Of a stretch of DNA of 64,000 nucleotides, positions 34,253-44,191 are shown piece by piece. Below the pieces are notes generated by a model. It worked only from the letters and a program-made list of their open reading frames with translations, was not told the origin of the DNA and searched no databases. Each line of letters opens with the position of its first letter. Within the stretch, counting starts at the first letter, position 1. Position numbers and translations under genes: made by a program. Source of the stretch: Seminavis robusta (taxonomy: Eukaryota; Bacillariophyta; Bacillariophyceae; Naviculales; Naviculaceae); NCBI GenBank assembly GCA_903772945.1, contig CAICTM010000109.1, positions 54,609 through 118,608 on the forward strand, read 5' to 3'.

Positions 34253-34859
34253 GCTATGGATGCTTTCTCTTTATTCGATTCAATTACATGTACTTCGTCA
34301 ACTTGCAAAGGATGTTTCTTTGGCCTTTCGCAAACAAAGATAGATATGGGTACATCGGTACCATGCACATCTTGGATCTTGGAAGTCTGATTCTCTGATT
34401 CTCTGTTACATTAGTTTCTTGGGCTCATTTTTTTAAGGTTAGAGCTCCAACCACCAACTTTTCACGAATGCCACGCAAACGAAGAAGGCCATGGACGCCA
34501 TGGACGCCATGCATGGACCACCACAATCTCGATCATATTTTTCCAGCACGGTATTCCATCGTAGCTACCAATAGATTACCCAAGACTATCTGTAAGGCAC
34601 CATTCCCAATTGAGTGCTCAGGCTGCATCCTTGAAGGTAGGTACCGTAGCTCCCAATGATCCGATACCTCTGTTTTATTTCTTTTCGTGCATGTTACTAA
34701 AATAATGAGATAACCATTTTGCTGACCATGATTTCTTTCTTTGGTTATGTTTGTACCTGCCGGTATCCAGAAATCAAAAGGAAGCTCCCTTTTCTTACAT
34801 AAACTTCTTCATTGCATCTTGATTATCCCCTCAACTGAACTAACCCACAGGACGAGATA
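34253..34859. other. Divergent intergenic region, possible 5' UTR intron
   Basis: About 600 bases between the DUF202 gene and the HEAT gene. A donor-like AAG|GTAGGT at 34637 and a branch/acceptor-like CTAACCCACAG ending at 34850, nine bases before the ATG, suggest an intron in the 5' leader of the HEAT gene. Transcript data are needed to prove it. Confidence 0.35.
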
Positions 34860-37238
34860 ATGGATTTTTCGTCTCCCTCTCGCGCCTTGCTGTCGCTGGA
34901 CCGACGCCGTCCTGCGTTGCCCGAGGATATCCTGGCCATTTCGAAACCCATGTTTACCGGATTGACCAAATTGACAACCTCCTCCAAGTCTCTAGATGGC
35001 CAAGTGACGCAAGAATTAACCCAACAATACCTCGATGGGGTCGACCAATTGCTCACCAAACCCGACCTTCGCTGGGAAGCCTTGGCGGTGGGAGTCTATT
35101 GTGGAACGGGATTGTTGGAGGCGCAGACAAACACCCCAGCGTCTGCACAAGACAAGAGCACCAGCAATACGACAGTCTATACGGATGGACCTCGCGTCCC
35201 TTCCTCCACTCCGTCTCATCCTGCCGTGGCCAACATGCCCTCCATTCCGTCGCCTCCCACCAAACCGGTCAAATTGACCAAGGAACAGACACTCCAACTT
35301 GCCACTACTCTGCACAACATTTCATTGGCGCATTTGGAGCATTCTGAACCACGAATTCGAACGTTGGTGGCCAAGGCAGTCGGAGCTCATGCGGCCTATT
35401 TGGTTTCCTGCAATGCAGACGACGATAAAGAGAGTGCCAACCTATTGAAACAACAATGTGCCGTGTTGCATCAACGTGTCGCATCGAGTATTGAAGAACA
35501 CATGCAGCAAGGACGAGAAGTTCCCGTAGAGAACGTCGAGAAATCGACGAACGACGACAATGCACCCAAGACCGCCGTGTTGGATGATACCACTGGTTGG
35601 AGAGCCCTCGAGACGAATTGGCAATGCCTCGCTTGCTTTGTCCAACCACTCGGGAACCTCTACTTTGAACTGTTTCCCCTGGGAATCTTGTTGGATCAAT
35701 GCGAATCCTCGGCTATAGAACACGTCAATCGACACGTTCGTGCCGCGGCCATGTTGGTGCTGGAACAATGGGTGCGGGCGGCGGCACAGGCGGACAAGGA
35801 AAGTCCCATTCATGCAGCCCTCTGCAAGACATTGACCAAGGTTCTCAAGGAAGGATTAGGCGACAATTGGTCTCAAGTCCGAATGGCCGCCAGTGTCTTG
35901 TGTCGTGCCTTTTTCCGAGAATATCTCATTCATCATCCCATGGAAAATCCCAAACCCATGTACGCGGTCGTCATCCCGCGCATGTGCTTGAATCGATTCT
36001 ACTTGGCACAAGGAGTCAAACTCTATTCCCATGACACCTGGCGACAAGTCTTTAGTGAAAATGGATTGGAATTGGTCGCCGAGAATGTCGGGGCGGTGTG
36101 TAGGTACTACGTCAAGATGTGCGATGCCAACAATCATGTCGTTCGCGAAGCAGCCTGTCAAGCCGTGGCGGAACTGGCTGTCAAATTGTCCCAACGCTAT
36201 CCCGAACAGTTGCAGCCATACGTGTCCATGTTGTTGCAGGCCCTCTTGATGTGTTTTCATGACGAATCGTGGCCGGTCCGTGATGAAGCTTGTCTGGCAT
36301 GTGGGATCTTTTGCAAGGCGTATCCTGAAGAATGCCGGGAAGAATTGAAAACGTTATGGGACCGATGGACCGAACAACTGACAGATCAAATCTGGTCCGT
36401 CCGCGAGGATGCAGCGGCAGCGTTGGGAGATGCCATGCAAGCGTACGGCAAGGAAATGGTGGACAAATGTGTGGCCCTGGTCAAAAAGTTGATGCCCAGT
36501 GCCAAGGACCAACCTGCAATGACCATGGATGAATACAAACAAAAGCAAAACGATATTGAAAGCCACACGGATGCTCAGTTGTACAGTTGTGGCAGTTTGG
36601 CGCCCAAACTGGGCAAGAAGAGTGGTGCTGGTCGCATTGGTTGCTCATCGTGTGATGTCAACAGGCCGAAATCACCTTGGGAAGCCACAGATGGTTGTAT
36701 CTACCTGCTTCGTGAATTGGTGCTTCTAGGAAGTGGAGAAGAAGGCACAAACCCAGAATTGGCCTTGCCGGATGATCAGTTACTGCCTTTCTGCAGAGAA
36801 CTGGCGGATGTGTGCCGTGTCCAGCATTTTCCCCAAGGCGACGACCTAAGGGCAACACTCTGGAGACAGCTTCCAACCATGGCACGTTGTTTGGGCAAGC
36901 AACGGTTCAAACGATTGTACCTGGACATTTTCACGGACCTCTTAATGTCCAATTTGGAACGTAGCACTGCTTCGGCCCTGTCCAAGCACGCTGCAGGTCA
37001 ATGCGCCGAAGAACTGGCACAGTTGGTTGGGTATCCCATCTTTCGCGGTCGATTGGACGATTACCAACAGGCTACGTTTGACAAGGCAATGCGAGAAAGG
37101 CAACACAATGCTCCCAAGGGCCCAATGGATGGGGGAGCCTTTAGTCCTTTTGGTCCTCCTGGAATGATGGACCCATTCATGATGAACCCTCCTGGTGGCC
37201 GTGGTTCTCCCAATTCTGCCACGGGTGTCCGTTCCTAG
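34860..37238 (+). CDS. HEAT/ARM-repeat protein (792 aa)
   Basis: Single-exon gene for a solenoid protein. The helical repeats are clearest in residues ~280-560, for example REAACQAVAELAVKLSQ, WPVRDEACLACGIFCKAYPE and WSVREDAAAALGDAMQAYGKEM, each with the VRxxAxxALG pattern of HEAT units. The N-terminal 130 residues are less ordered and Pro/Thr-rich around 90-130. A conserved-looking Cys cluster (IGCSSCDVNRPKSPWEATDGCIYLLREL, ~600-630) interrupts the repeats. The last 60 residues are Pro/Gly/Met-rich and disordered. Uncharacterised ARM-fold proteins of this kind exist in plants and algae; the exact partner cannot be deduced. No targeting signal seen. Confidence 0.8.
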   Translation: MDFSSPSRALLSLDRRRPALPEDILAISKPMFTGLTKLTTSSKSLDGQVTQELTQQYLDGVDQLLTKPDLRWEALAVGVYCGTGLLEAQTNTPASAQDKSTSNTTVYTDGPRVPSSTPSHPAVANMPSIPSPPTKPVKLTKEQTLQLATTLHNISLAHLEHSEPRIRTLVAKAVGAHAAYLVSCNADDDKESANLLKQQCAVLHQRVASSIEEHMQQGREVPVENVEKSTNDDNAPKTAVLDDTTGWRALETNWQCLACFVQPLGNLYFELFPLGILLDQCESSAIEHVNRHVRAAAMLVLEQWVRAAAQADKESPIHAALCKTLTKVLKEGLGDNWSQVRMAASVLCRAFFREYLIHHPMENPKPMYAVVIPRMCLNRFYLAQGVKLYSHDTWRQVFSENGLELVAENVGAVCRYYVKMCDANNHVVREAACQAVAELAVKLSQRYPEQLQPYVSMLLQALLMCFHDESWPVRDEACLACGIFCKAYPEECREELKTLWDRWTEQLTDQIWSVREDAAAALGDAMQAYGKEMVDKCVALVKKLMPSAKDQPAMTMDEYKQKQNDIESHTDAQLYSCGSLAPKLGKKSGAGRIGCSSCDVNRPKSPWEATDGCIYLLRELVLLGSGEEGTNPELALPDDQLLPFCRELADVCRVQHFPQGDDLRATLWRQLPTMARCLGKQRFKRLYLDIFTDLLMSNLERSTASALSKHAAGQCAEELAQLVGYPIFRGRLDDYQQATFDKAMRERQHNAPKGPMDGGAFSPFGPPGMMDPFMMNPPGGRGSPNSATGVRS

Positions 37239-37833
37239 ATCTGTCTAGCTAGCTAGCAAGATGATTTGATTCATTCGAAGTTTCTACCCGTATATAAAGC
37301 CTTTGTGACCTGCACTTACTTCCAAAGATTAAAGCGTAATGGTAAAGCAAACCACCCCAGAAAGCTACCCACCCTACTAGCTAGTGACTGTACTGTAATC
37401 TAAAGCGCAGCTACCGGTGTATTCTGATGGTTTCTCTTCATGAGGCCTCAAAACTATTGGCATTTGTAGGAAGCCTCTCCAGTAAAACCACGGATAGCCA
37501 GCTGCTAATGTATCAAAAGATACCCACTGACGGGACCGATCTTGTTTTTGTCATTGCTGGCCTTTGATCTTGCCGACGTAGAATCTTTACCGTGACCTAC
37601 GCATATCTTTTAGTGGACGGAGGATCGCGCAAGAACCGCGCGTTGTGGCCTAGCAGAGCCCAATGCTCAATGCCCATGTTGCCGTGTGACCGACACCCTC
37701 CAACAAAAAATAGTCTAGCTAGCTTTGGTTTCTCGATTGTTGTTGCTGCCAGTAATATCACTTTGAGCCACCATCTTATTAGCTCTCTGACCTTCCAACA
37801 ACCTGCAAACTACTGTACCCAAAACAATCCACC
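37239..37833. other. Intergenic between two plus-strand genes
   Basis: About 595 bases holding the 3' UTR of the HEAT gene and the upstream region of the Tudor-SN gene. CTAGCTAG words and one CTACCGGTG near 37411. No gene seen. Confidence 0.4.
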
Positions 37834-40819
37834 ATGTCTGCTCCAGCTGCTGCTAAACCCGTTCTTCTCCCTCAGAAGGGAACTGCTCGCGTGAAAAATG
37901 TCATGTCAGGTGACACGGTTATCCTTTGGGGAAAGTCTTCGGTTCCCAACCAGCCTCCGCCTCAGGTCCAGTTCACGTTGGAAGGATTGATGGCTCCACG
38001 GTAGGTTCAAGATAATGGCGCTGCCGTGAGGCTCTCTTATCTTTGTGATTGCCCAGCTAACCCAGTTTTGTCTCAATGCTACCCACTCGTTCGTTATCTA
38101 CAGATTGGCGTCCAAGAACTACCCTAACGACGATCCTGGCGCGTTTCCATCCCGTGAGTTTTTGCGCCAGATGTTGATCGGAAAGATGGTTACCTTTGAG
38201 ACAACCCGCAGAAAGCCCCAAGGTGGAGGAGGAGTGGTAGCAGCCACAGCTGGAAGTGATGCCGCGCCTCAAAACTACTACCATTATGGTCATATAATTT
38301 TTGAGAATGAAAATGTCGCAGTCAGAATCCTGAAGAATGGACACGCCAAAGTTCGCGATGATTTCTCCCCGCCTTCTAGTACCGACAGCAGTGGAGATAA
38401 TGGAGATTCCAATGGCAAAAATAGTGATATGTCCGAGCAGGAAGTGGCTTACCGTAAGAAGTTTGCCGAGGCACAGCAAGAAGCCATTAGTGCCAAGGTA
38501 GGAATCCATGCTACGGGTCCTCTGGTGCGAAAACCTCGCAATGTGGAAGATGCTCAGTCTATGGTCAAAAAATTGAAATCTGTTACGGCTGTGGTCGAGT
38601 ATATCTTTGATGGCAGTAGGTTTCGTTGTCAGATTACCCAAGCCAACGACAAGGAGTACATTCATTCCACTTTCACCCTGATTTTGGGAGGAGTGGTTTG
38701 TCCCCGATCTCAACGGCCTACTCATACTACCGGTAACCCGCCGCCTCAGATTGCTCCCAATGCTACGCCTGAACAAGAATTGCAAATGGGAGCCCGAGCT
38801 AGGCTCTTTGTCGAGGAACGATTGTTGCAGCGCGAACTGACCATGGTTCTCCATGGAACCGACAAATCGGGTGGTGCCGCCGTTGCCACCATCCAACATC
38901 CCAAGGGTAACATTGCCGTGGAACTCCTCAAGAATGGAATGGGTCGCATCGCCGACTGGTCTGTTCGCCTCATGGATCCTGGTGTTGTGCCTCCCCTCCG
39001 AATTGCCGAAAACAATGCCAAACGCGGAAATCTCGGTGTGTGGGCGCATTGGGAGGCTCCTAAACTGTCGGGAGCTGCTGAGATTGTAGGAACCTGTGTC
39101 GAAGTTATTAGTGGAGATACCCTCACTATCTTGCCCCAAGGGGTTCTCTACGATTCTGAACAGGTCCTGCAAAAGATCAGTTTGGCTTCCATTCGGTCTC
39201 CGAGGTTGGGAAGCGAGCGTGCTGGACGAGCTGATGAACCTTATGCCGTGGAATGCAAAGAACGATTGCGAGTTTTGTGTGCCGGGAAACAGGTGAAAGT
39301 CCTAGTTCACTACGAGCGTGACATTCCTTTGGCTCCCGAAGTGACGGAAAAGCGTAGGTTCGGTACCGTTTCTGTCGGAAAGCGATCTGATGTCGGCGAA
39401 ACATTGATCCAGGAAGGCCTGGCAAGTACCCAGCGCCATCGTGACGACGATGAAAAGTCTCCTCGTTACGATGAATTGAGAGCCGCTGAAGCCGTTGCCA
39501 AAGCTGCCAAGAAGGGAATCCACGTCGAAGGAAAGGAATACAAGAAGAACGCCATCAACGATTTGACAGACCCTAAGAAAGCCAAAGCCTACGCTGAGTC
39601 GCTCATGCGAGGTGGCACTCTCAAAGTTGTTGTCGAGTTCGTCTTTAATGGAGCTCGATTCAAGGTATTCGTTCCATCCGAGAACTGCTACATCATGTTT
39701 GCGCCCAACAGTGTCCGTTGCCCTCAGCCATCTCCCTCCGCAGCTGGAGCCAAGCAAGGCAAAAAGGCAGAACCTTTCGGAGATGCTGCCAAGCGCCACG
39801 CTCGTTTGTCCGTGTTGCAGCGCACCGTGGAAATATCGTGTACTGGTGTCACCAATGGCGGTATCATAACAGGAGTTTTGTACGTCGGCCAAGGTCCTCA
39901 ACGTCGTGATTACAGCCTTGAGCTCGTTGCTGCTGGACTTGCCAGCGTCGACCAGCGCAAGATTGATTATGGAGAGGCTCCCAAGTACCTTGTGGACGCA
40001 CACAACAAGGCCAAGAATGGCAAGCTCGGAGTCTGGTCTATTGAACAAGCTGCACCTACAGAAAAGGCACCAACCGAAAAGAGCAAGGTAAAGAGTGTCA
40101 AGATCAGTCTCAGCGAGATCCGAAGTGGAAGCCATTTCTTCTACACAGTGGTAGACGACGATTCTTCGAAGGCTATGGAGGAAAGCATGAAGACCTTCAC
40201 AGAAGCCAATGGAACAGACGGAGCTCCTTGTGAAGTGAAAGTGAACAGAGTTGTTGCAGCGCTGTTTGACGACGGAAACGGCAAGAGCTGGTACCGTGCA
40301 AAGGTTGCGGAACGTCCTGCTGACGGAAAAGTTGCTGTCCTTTTTATTGATCACGGTAACGTTGCTACTGTGCCAGTGGCTACTCACCTTCGTCCACTCG
40401 ATGATGCGCTTCAAAGTGATAAGATCCCTGCTGTGGCCAAAGAAGCCGTGTTGGCCCTTGTCACGACTCGTTCGCTGCAAACTGATGAAGGACACGATGC
40501 TGCAACGATGCTACAGAGTTTGGCCTGGGGCAAAGAGTTGACGTGCACTATGTACGGCCCAGATGACGACAATAAAATGGCTGTGACATTGGCAGATGCG
40601 TCGGGTGGTGAAACAATCAACGAACAACTTGTTGCAGCTGGATTAGCTCGTGTTGCCAGCCGATTTGCTGTCACTGGTTTGGCTCGTCGCATGTCCGACG
40701 GAGGTCCCGCAATTGAACTCTCTTCCACGTTGAACAAGGCTCAGGGCATTGCTCGCAAGACACGTTCTGGAATGTGGCGCTATGGTGATATCGGAGATGA
40801 AGATCCCACGGATTTCTAA
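37834..40819 (+). CDS. Tudor-SN / SND1 (staphylococcal nuclease and Tudor domains; 960 aa, 2 exons)
   Basis: Homologue of p100/SND1, a conserved RNA-binding protein of stress granules, RISC and splicing. Exon 1 (37834-38000) starts at ACCATGTCTG and encodes GTARVKNVMSGDTVILWG, the first strand of SN repeat 1; exon 2 (38104-40819) continues after a 103-base intron (GTAGGT...CTACAG) with CG|A in phase. Four staphylococcal-nuclease-like repeats follow (for example EIVGTCVEVISGDTLTIL, LKVVVEFVFNGARFKVFVPSEN, each ending in GNLGVWAHWEAP or GKLGVWSIE). A Tudor domain lies near 735-790: VAALFDDGNGKSWYRAKV and VLFIDHGN, with the aromatic cage partly visible. A last partial SN segment ends in ARKTRSGMWRYGD. 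Length fits the family (~900-1,000). Confidence 0.95.
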
Positions 40820-41216
40820 GTGGCTAGAGGCCCAGTTGGTGCTTGAAAGGCTATGAAAAGAAGACAAAGATAGTCACTGGCAGCTAGCTACACTCTTACT
40901 AAACGACTAAACGAAATGTTGCTTATCGACCATGGTATTCTTAGTTTGAGAGTGTTCTTGATAGGCAGAAATACTGTAGGAAGGCGACGCAGTAGTTGGT
41001 CAACAAGTCGAGTAAACTTCTGACAACAGTAGGGGGGCAGTCAATACAATACTGGCGGCGGTAACAATGTCATGTGGGTTAGACAGTACATAGAAGTCAG
41101 TCTGAGGAAGTTGAATCTTCATCTTTTACAGATACCAGGTCTATATAGAAACATCCAAAGTAATCCGCTCCCAGCAATCGTCGAAACTGTGGTTTGACAG
41201 CCAAACCACGACATTT
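40820..41216. other. Intergenic between convergent genes
   Basis: About 400 bases holding two 3' UTRs. No repeats or genes of note. Confidence 0.4.
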
Positions 41217-42683
41217 TCAGTTGATATTCTCATCGGGCGCCTTTTTGTTGTCTTCTCGTGGTTGTTGTGAATTACTACTAGTAGTAGAAGTATTCCTCGC
41301 CACGGCATGTCGTTGTGGATGGTACTGATATTTGGTATTGCAAAAGTCTGGAACAGGATATCCCTGCTTTTTAACATCATAATTCGTTTGCAATCGCAGC
41401 ACGGCAATCACTCGCTTCATGTGCAGTCGTCGAAATCCATTTCGCAGCAATTGTCGAATGTGGCGTTGGACCACATCCATGCGTCCCGCCACCAATGGTT
41501 CCTTCCATCGAATCAACGATTGGAGATGATTGTTATCCGTGATATCTTCCAAAGCTCGTAGCTCCACTTTTAACGAAGGTGATGCGTATTCCCAAATGAA
41601 ATTGCACTGGTGGTCCTTTTTGTCAGGTGTTGTTGTCGTGTTGTTGGTACTATTGTTGTTGTTGTTGGCTCCAAGACAGTGGCGACACTCTTCCAAGAGC
41701 CATGCCAATTCTTGTTCTGTTGGATTGAGAATGGTTTCGTAGGGATCATTTGGGAACCATTCTTGCAATTGCATTCGACTATTGTCGTGATTATCTTGTG
41801 AACTGCTGGGGGTGGGACTGTCACTAGTAGTAGTAGCAGTGGTCTCATTATTTTTGTTGTTGTTGTAAATGCTGTTTTCTTTCCGAGCAAAGGCTGCCAA
41901 GAGGACGTGTTGAATGGGTTTCTTGCTGGTGGTTGTTTTGTCGTCGTCGTCGTGATCAGTAATAATAGTGGGTTTGCTGCTGCTGCTGCTCTTTCTCTTC
42001 TTTAGCTGAATTCCATAGCGGTTAGGTTTTTCCTTGGCCAGTTCTACTTGATCGTATTGTATCACTACCGGCCTTTTCTTGTTCTTGGCCGATATTCTAA
42101 CAATGAGAGGCTCCTCAAGTCTCTTGGCTTCAGGAGGCAGTAACGCCCAGTTGTCAATTTTGAGCTCTCGTCGGTTCTGTGGTTGAAAATATAAGTAGGT
42201 CTTTAATGCCCAAGGAGCCAGGACTTTGTTGTTTCCATGAAACAAACGCTCCGTTTTGGTTGGAAGAGAGATACAATCGATGGCAGAGCCCCTCGGTCGT
42301 TTTCGGTTGGCAGTAGGAGGAGGGGTAGCAGCGATGGGGGCCACGGTACCACTATTTGGTAGTTGGGTATCTGGAGGAGAAGCATCCTCCATGATCACAT
42401 TATTGGAAGATAATTGGATACCTTGGGCCACACCAGCAGTATCATCTGTGGCACCATTATTGGCAATAGCATTCCGTGGCAACTCCGTGTTGGGCTCAAC
42501 GTCTTTGTCTGGTCTTGGATGGTCTAACGGACCCTCTTCTTGGTCGCTGTCACTCGACAACTCAATGAATTCGTTACTACTGCTTTGACGGGTTGGTCTC
42601 ACGACGGGAACATGCTCACGCTTCACACCAGGATAACCTCTCGAGGGAACCATGACATGGTCTCTCCCTTGCCTTGCCATCAT
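41217..42683 (-). CDS. Unknown, mostly disordered protein (488 aa)
   Basis: Not recognised. It is one exon, starting at an ATG-ATG pair at 42683. The N-terminal ~130 residues are disordered and include FIELSSDSDQEEG (about 39-51), which has the form of a SUMO-interacting motif (hydrophobic core followed by acidic/Ser residues). Basic patches KRPRGS and KKRKSSSSSK suggest nuclear entry. Runs of Asn, Thr and Ser occur at ~265-300 and ~350-365. A more ordered C-terminal region (~370-450) contains WEYASPSLKVELRALEDITD and a helical segment VVQRHIRQLLRNGFRRLHMKRVIAVLRLQTN. Nuclear role is inferred from composition only. Confidence 0.65.
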   Translation of the reverse strand: MMARQGRDHVMVPSRGYPGVKREHVPVVRPTRQSSSNEFIELSSDSDQEEGPLDHPRPDKDVEPNTELPRNAIANNGATDDTAGVAQGIQLSSNNVIMEDASPPDTQLPNSGTVAPIAATPPPTANRKRPRGSAIDCISLPTKTERLFHGNNKVLAPWALKTYLYFQPQNRRELKIDNWALLPPEAKRLEEPLIVRISAKNKKRPVVIQYDQVELAKEKPNRYGIQLKKRKSSSSSKPTIITDHDDDDKTTTSKKPIQHVLLAAFARKENSIYNNNKNNETTATTTSDSPTPSSSQDNHDNSRMQLQEWFPNDPYETILNPTEQELAWLLEECRHCLGANNNNNSTNNTTTTPDKKDHQCNFIWEYASPSLKVELRALEDITDNNHLQSLIRWKEPLVAGRMDVVQRHIRQLLRNGFRRLHMKRVIAVLRLQTNYDVKKQGYPVPDFCNTKYQYHPQRHAVARNTSTTSSNSQQPREDNKKAPDENIN

Positions 42684-43016
42684 GGTCAGCAGTTTGGGTT
42701 GGTGGTAGTAGTGTCAACGCAAAGCGCGAAAACCTAACTTTTAAAATAAGCTGACAAGGCTGTAAGAACATCATTTAAAGCCCGCAAGGCTGTTTTATTT
42801 TCAAAAGGAAACGAAAGATCCGACTGCCTCCAACAAACACTGATGTCAGTCTGAAAACCAAAGATCCGTGCATGCGACTGCTCATCATTCCAAAGAAAGG
42901 AGGTGCCAAAAGACCTAACTTGGAAGCCGTTGCTGTTCTATACCAACTGGCAGTTCGAGGAGGGCAAGTCAGAGCAAGAAGACCAGACTTACTCGTTGAC
43001 ATAATTCCAGAATAGA
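42684..43016. promoter_or_regulatory. Divergent upstream region
   Basis: The 333 bases between two divergent start codons, the disordered protein and the lumen protein. No strong motif seen; bidirectional use is inferred from spacing. Confidence 0.3.
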
Positions 43017-43919
43017 ATGAAGGTCCTATTTTTATTAGGTGCCCTCTGGCTGCAGCACATCGCTGCCTTTTCCAATGTGGTGCCCCGCAACGATCCACGT
43101 TCCGTCTTGAGGTCCACCACCAATGTGGCAGGGGAAGAAGGAGACGGCTTATTATTGGAACGGCGACAAGTATTTCAAACGGCTGCTGCTGCTAGCTTAT
43201 TAGTAGGCGGTATCCTTTCCCCTCGCCCTGCCAATGCCGTCAAAATGACGGGACCCGGAGACGGCTTGTTGGACGAGCTTCCCCCCGAAGCAGTCCGCTC
43301 GTACACACAGTATCGCATTCCCTTGCAAATCTTTGCCGACTTTTACATTTACGACTTGCAACGATTGGTCGAAAACGTCGAAGAATGGGGCGACGTGGGG
43401 CAACTCTTTGTCGTCAATCGCAATCGAGGACAAGGATCACCATCCAGAATCGAACGAGACTTTACCAATCCAGTGCGCATCCTAGGACTTAGTCTGCCGC
43501 CCGAGTTTTCCGATCGAATGATTGAAAGTCAGTACAAGTTCGAAAAGGCCATGTCATCCATATCCAAAGCTACCAGTGGAATTCGGAGAGATCTACCCGT
43601 AGAGATTGACAAAAATGCCGTCAAGTATGCCAAAGCAGGATGGGAGGATGGTCGAGTTGCCATTAATGAAGTATTTGCGATTATCAATGAAGCCACAGGG
43701 TTGACAGAAATGAAGGCCATTCCAGAGGCTGGAGGAAAACAATTCGAACAGTATGGAAGGAGTCCTCGTCGATACTTTGACCTCGTCAAAAAGACAAAGC
43801 TTTGCCAAAATAGAGGCGGTCCAGCGCTGTCCTCTGCGTGGGGGGGTCTCATGATTTCAGGATACATGCAAGATAGTTGCGGTATCCCTGACCTGGATGA
43901 TTACTTCTATCAGACCTAA
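43017..43919 (+). CDS. Thylakoid-lumen protein with tripartite targeting (300 aa)
   Basis: The N-terminus shows three sorting signals in order: a signal peptide (1-17, VLFLLGALWLQHIAAF with the Phe motif at A-A-F18), a short basic/Ser transit region (19-45), and a Tat-type lumen signal with twin Arg49-Arg50, hydrophobic AAAASLLVGGILS and cleavage after PANA74. The mature part of ~226 residues is helical and charged (YTQYRIPLQIFADFYIYDLQRLVENVEEWG), compatible with a helical-bundle lumen protein. A role near photosystem II is a guess, as no PsbQ or Psb31 signature is clear. It is one exon. Two Cys near the C-terminus (KLCQNRGG, DSCGIPD) could form a disulfide. Confidence 0.8.
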   Translation: MKVLFLLGALWLQHIAAFSNVVPRNDPRSVLRSTTNVAGEEGDGLLLERRQVFQTAAAASLLVGGILSPRPANAVKMTGPGDGLLDELPPEAVRSYTQYRIPLQIFADFYIYDLQRLVENVEEWGDVGQLFVVNRNRGQGSPSRIERDFTNPVRILGLSLPPEFSDRMIESQYKFEKAMSSISKATSGIRRDLPVEIDKNAVKYAKAGWEDGRVAINEVFAIINEATGLTEMKAIPEAGGKQFEQYGRSPRRYFDLVKKTKLCQNRGGPALSSAWGGLMISGYMQDSCGIPDLDDYFYQT

Positions 43920-44191
43920 TTACCGTACCGGTACCATAAAGTACGAGTGCGCTACTAAGCATTAAAACATTTTCTTGTTCTATTGGTCATGTCAGCTTGC
44001 ACAAATGATGCTGATACAAGTGGTCATGGGTATCTGTATGGTTGCGATTACAAGGGTTCAAAAAGCACGGTTCTACTAGTATTTGTTGCTGACTGCTTCT
44101 GATGCCTACCGTACCTGCTATTCTGTGACCAGGTCCTTTGGTTGTGGCGGCAGGAGCAGCGAGAAAGAATCCATCCACTGGATCCAAACAT
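43920..44191. other. Intergenic with open frame overlapping the next gene
   Basis: Between two convergent genes. TACCGTACCGGTACC lies at 43921-43935. On the minus strand a frame of 150 codons (43,987-44,439) runs through here and overlaps the 3' end of the WW-protein gene; see findings. Confidence 0.35.

Noticed and set aside
38057-40495. Long minus-strand frames opposite Tudor-SN
   Set aside because: Shadows of a well-supported gene on the other strand.
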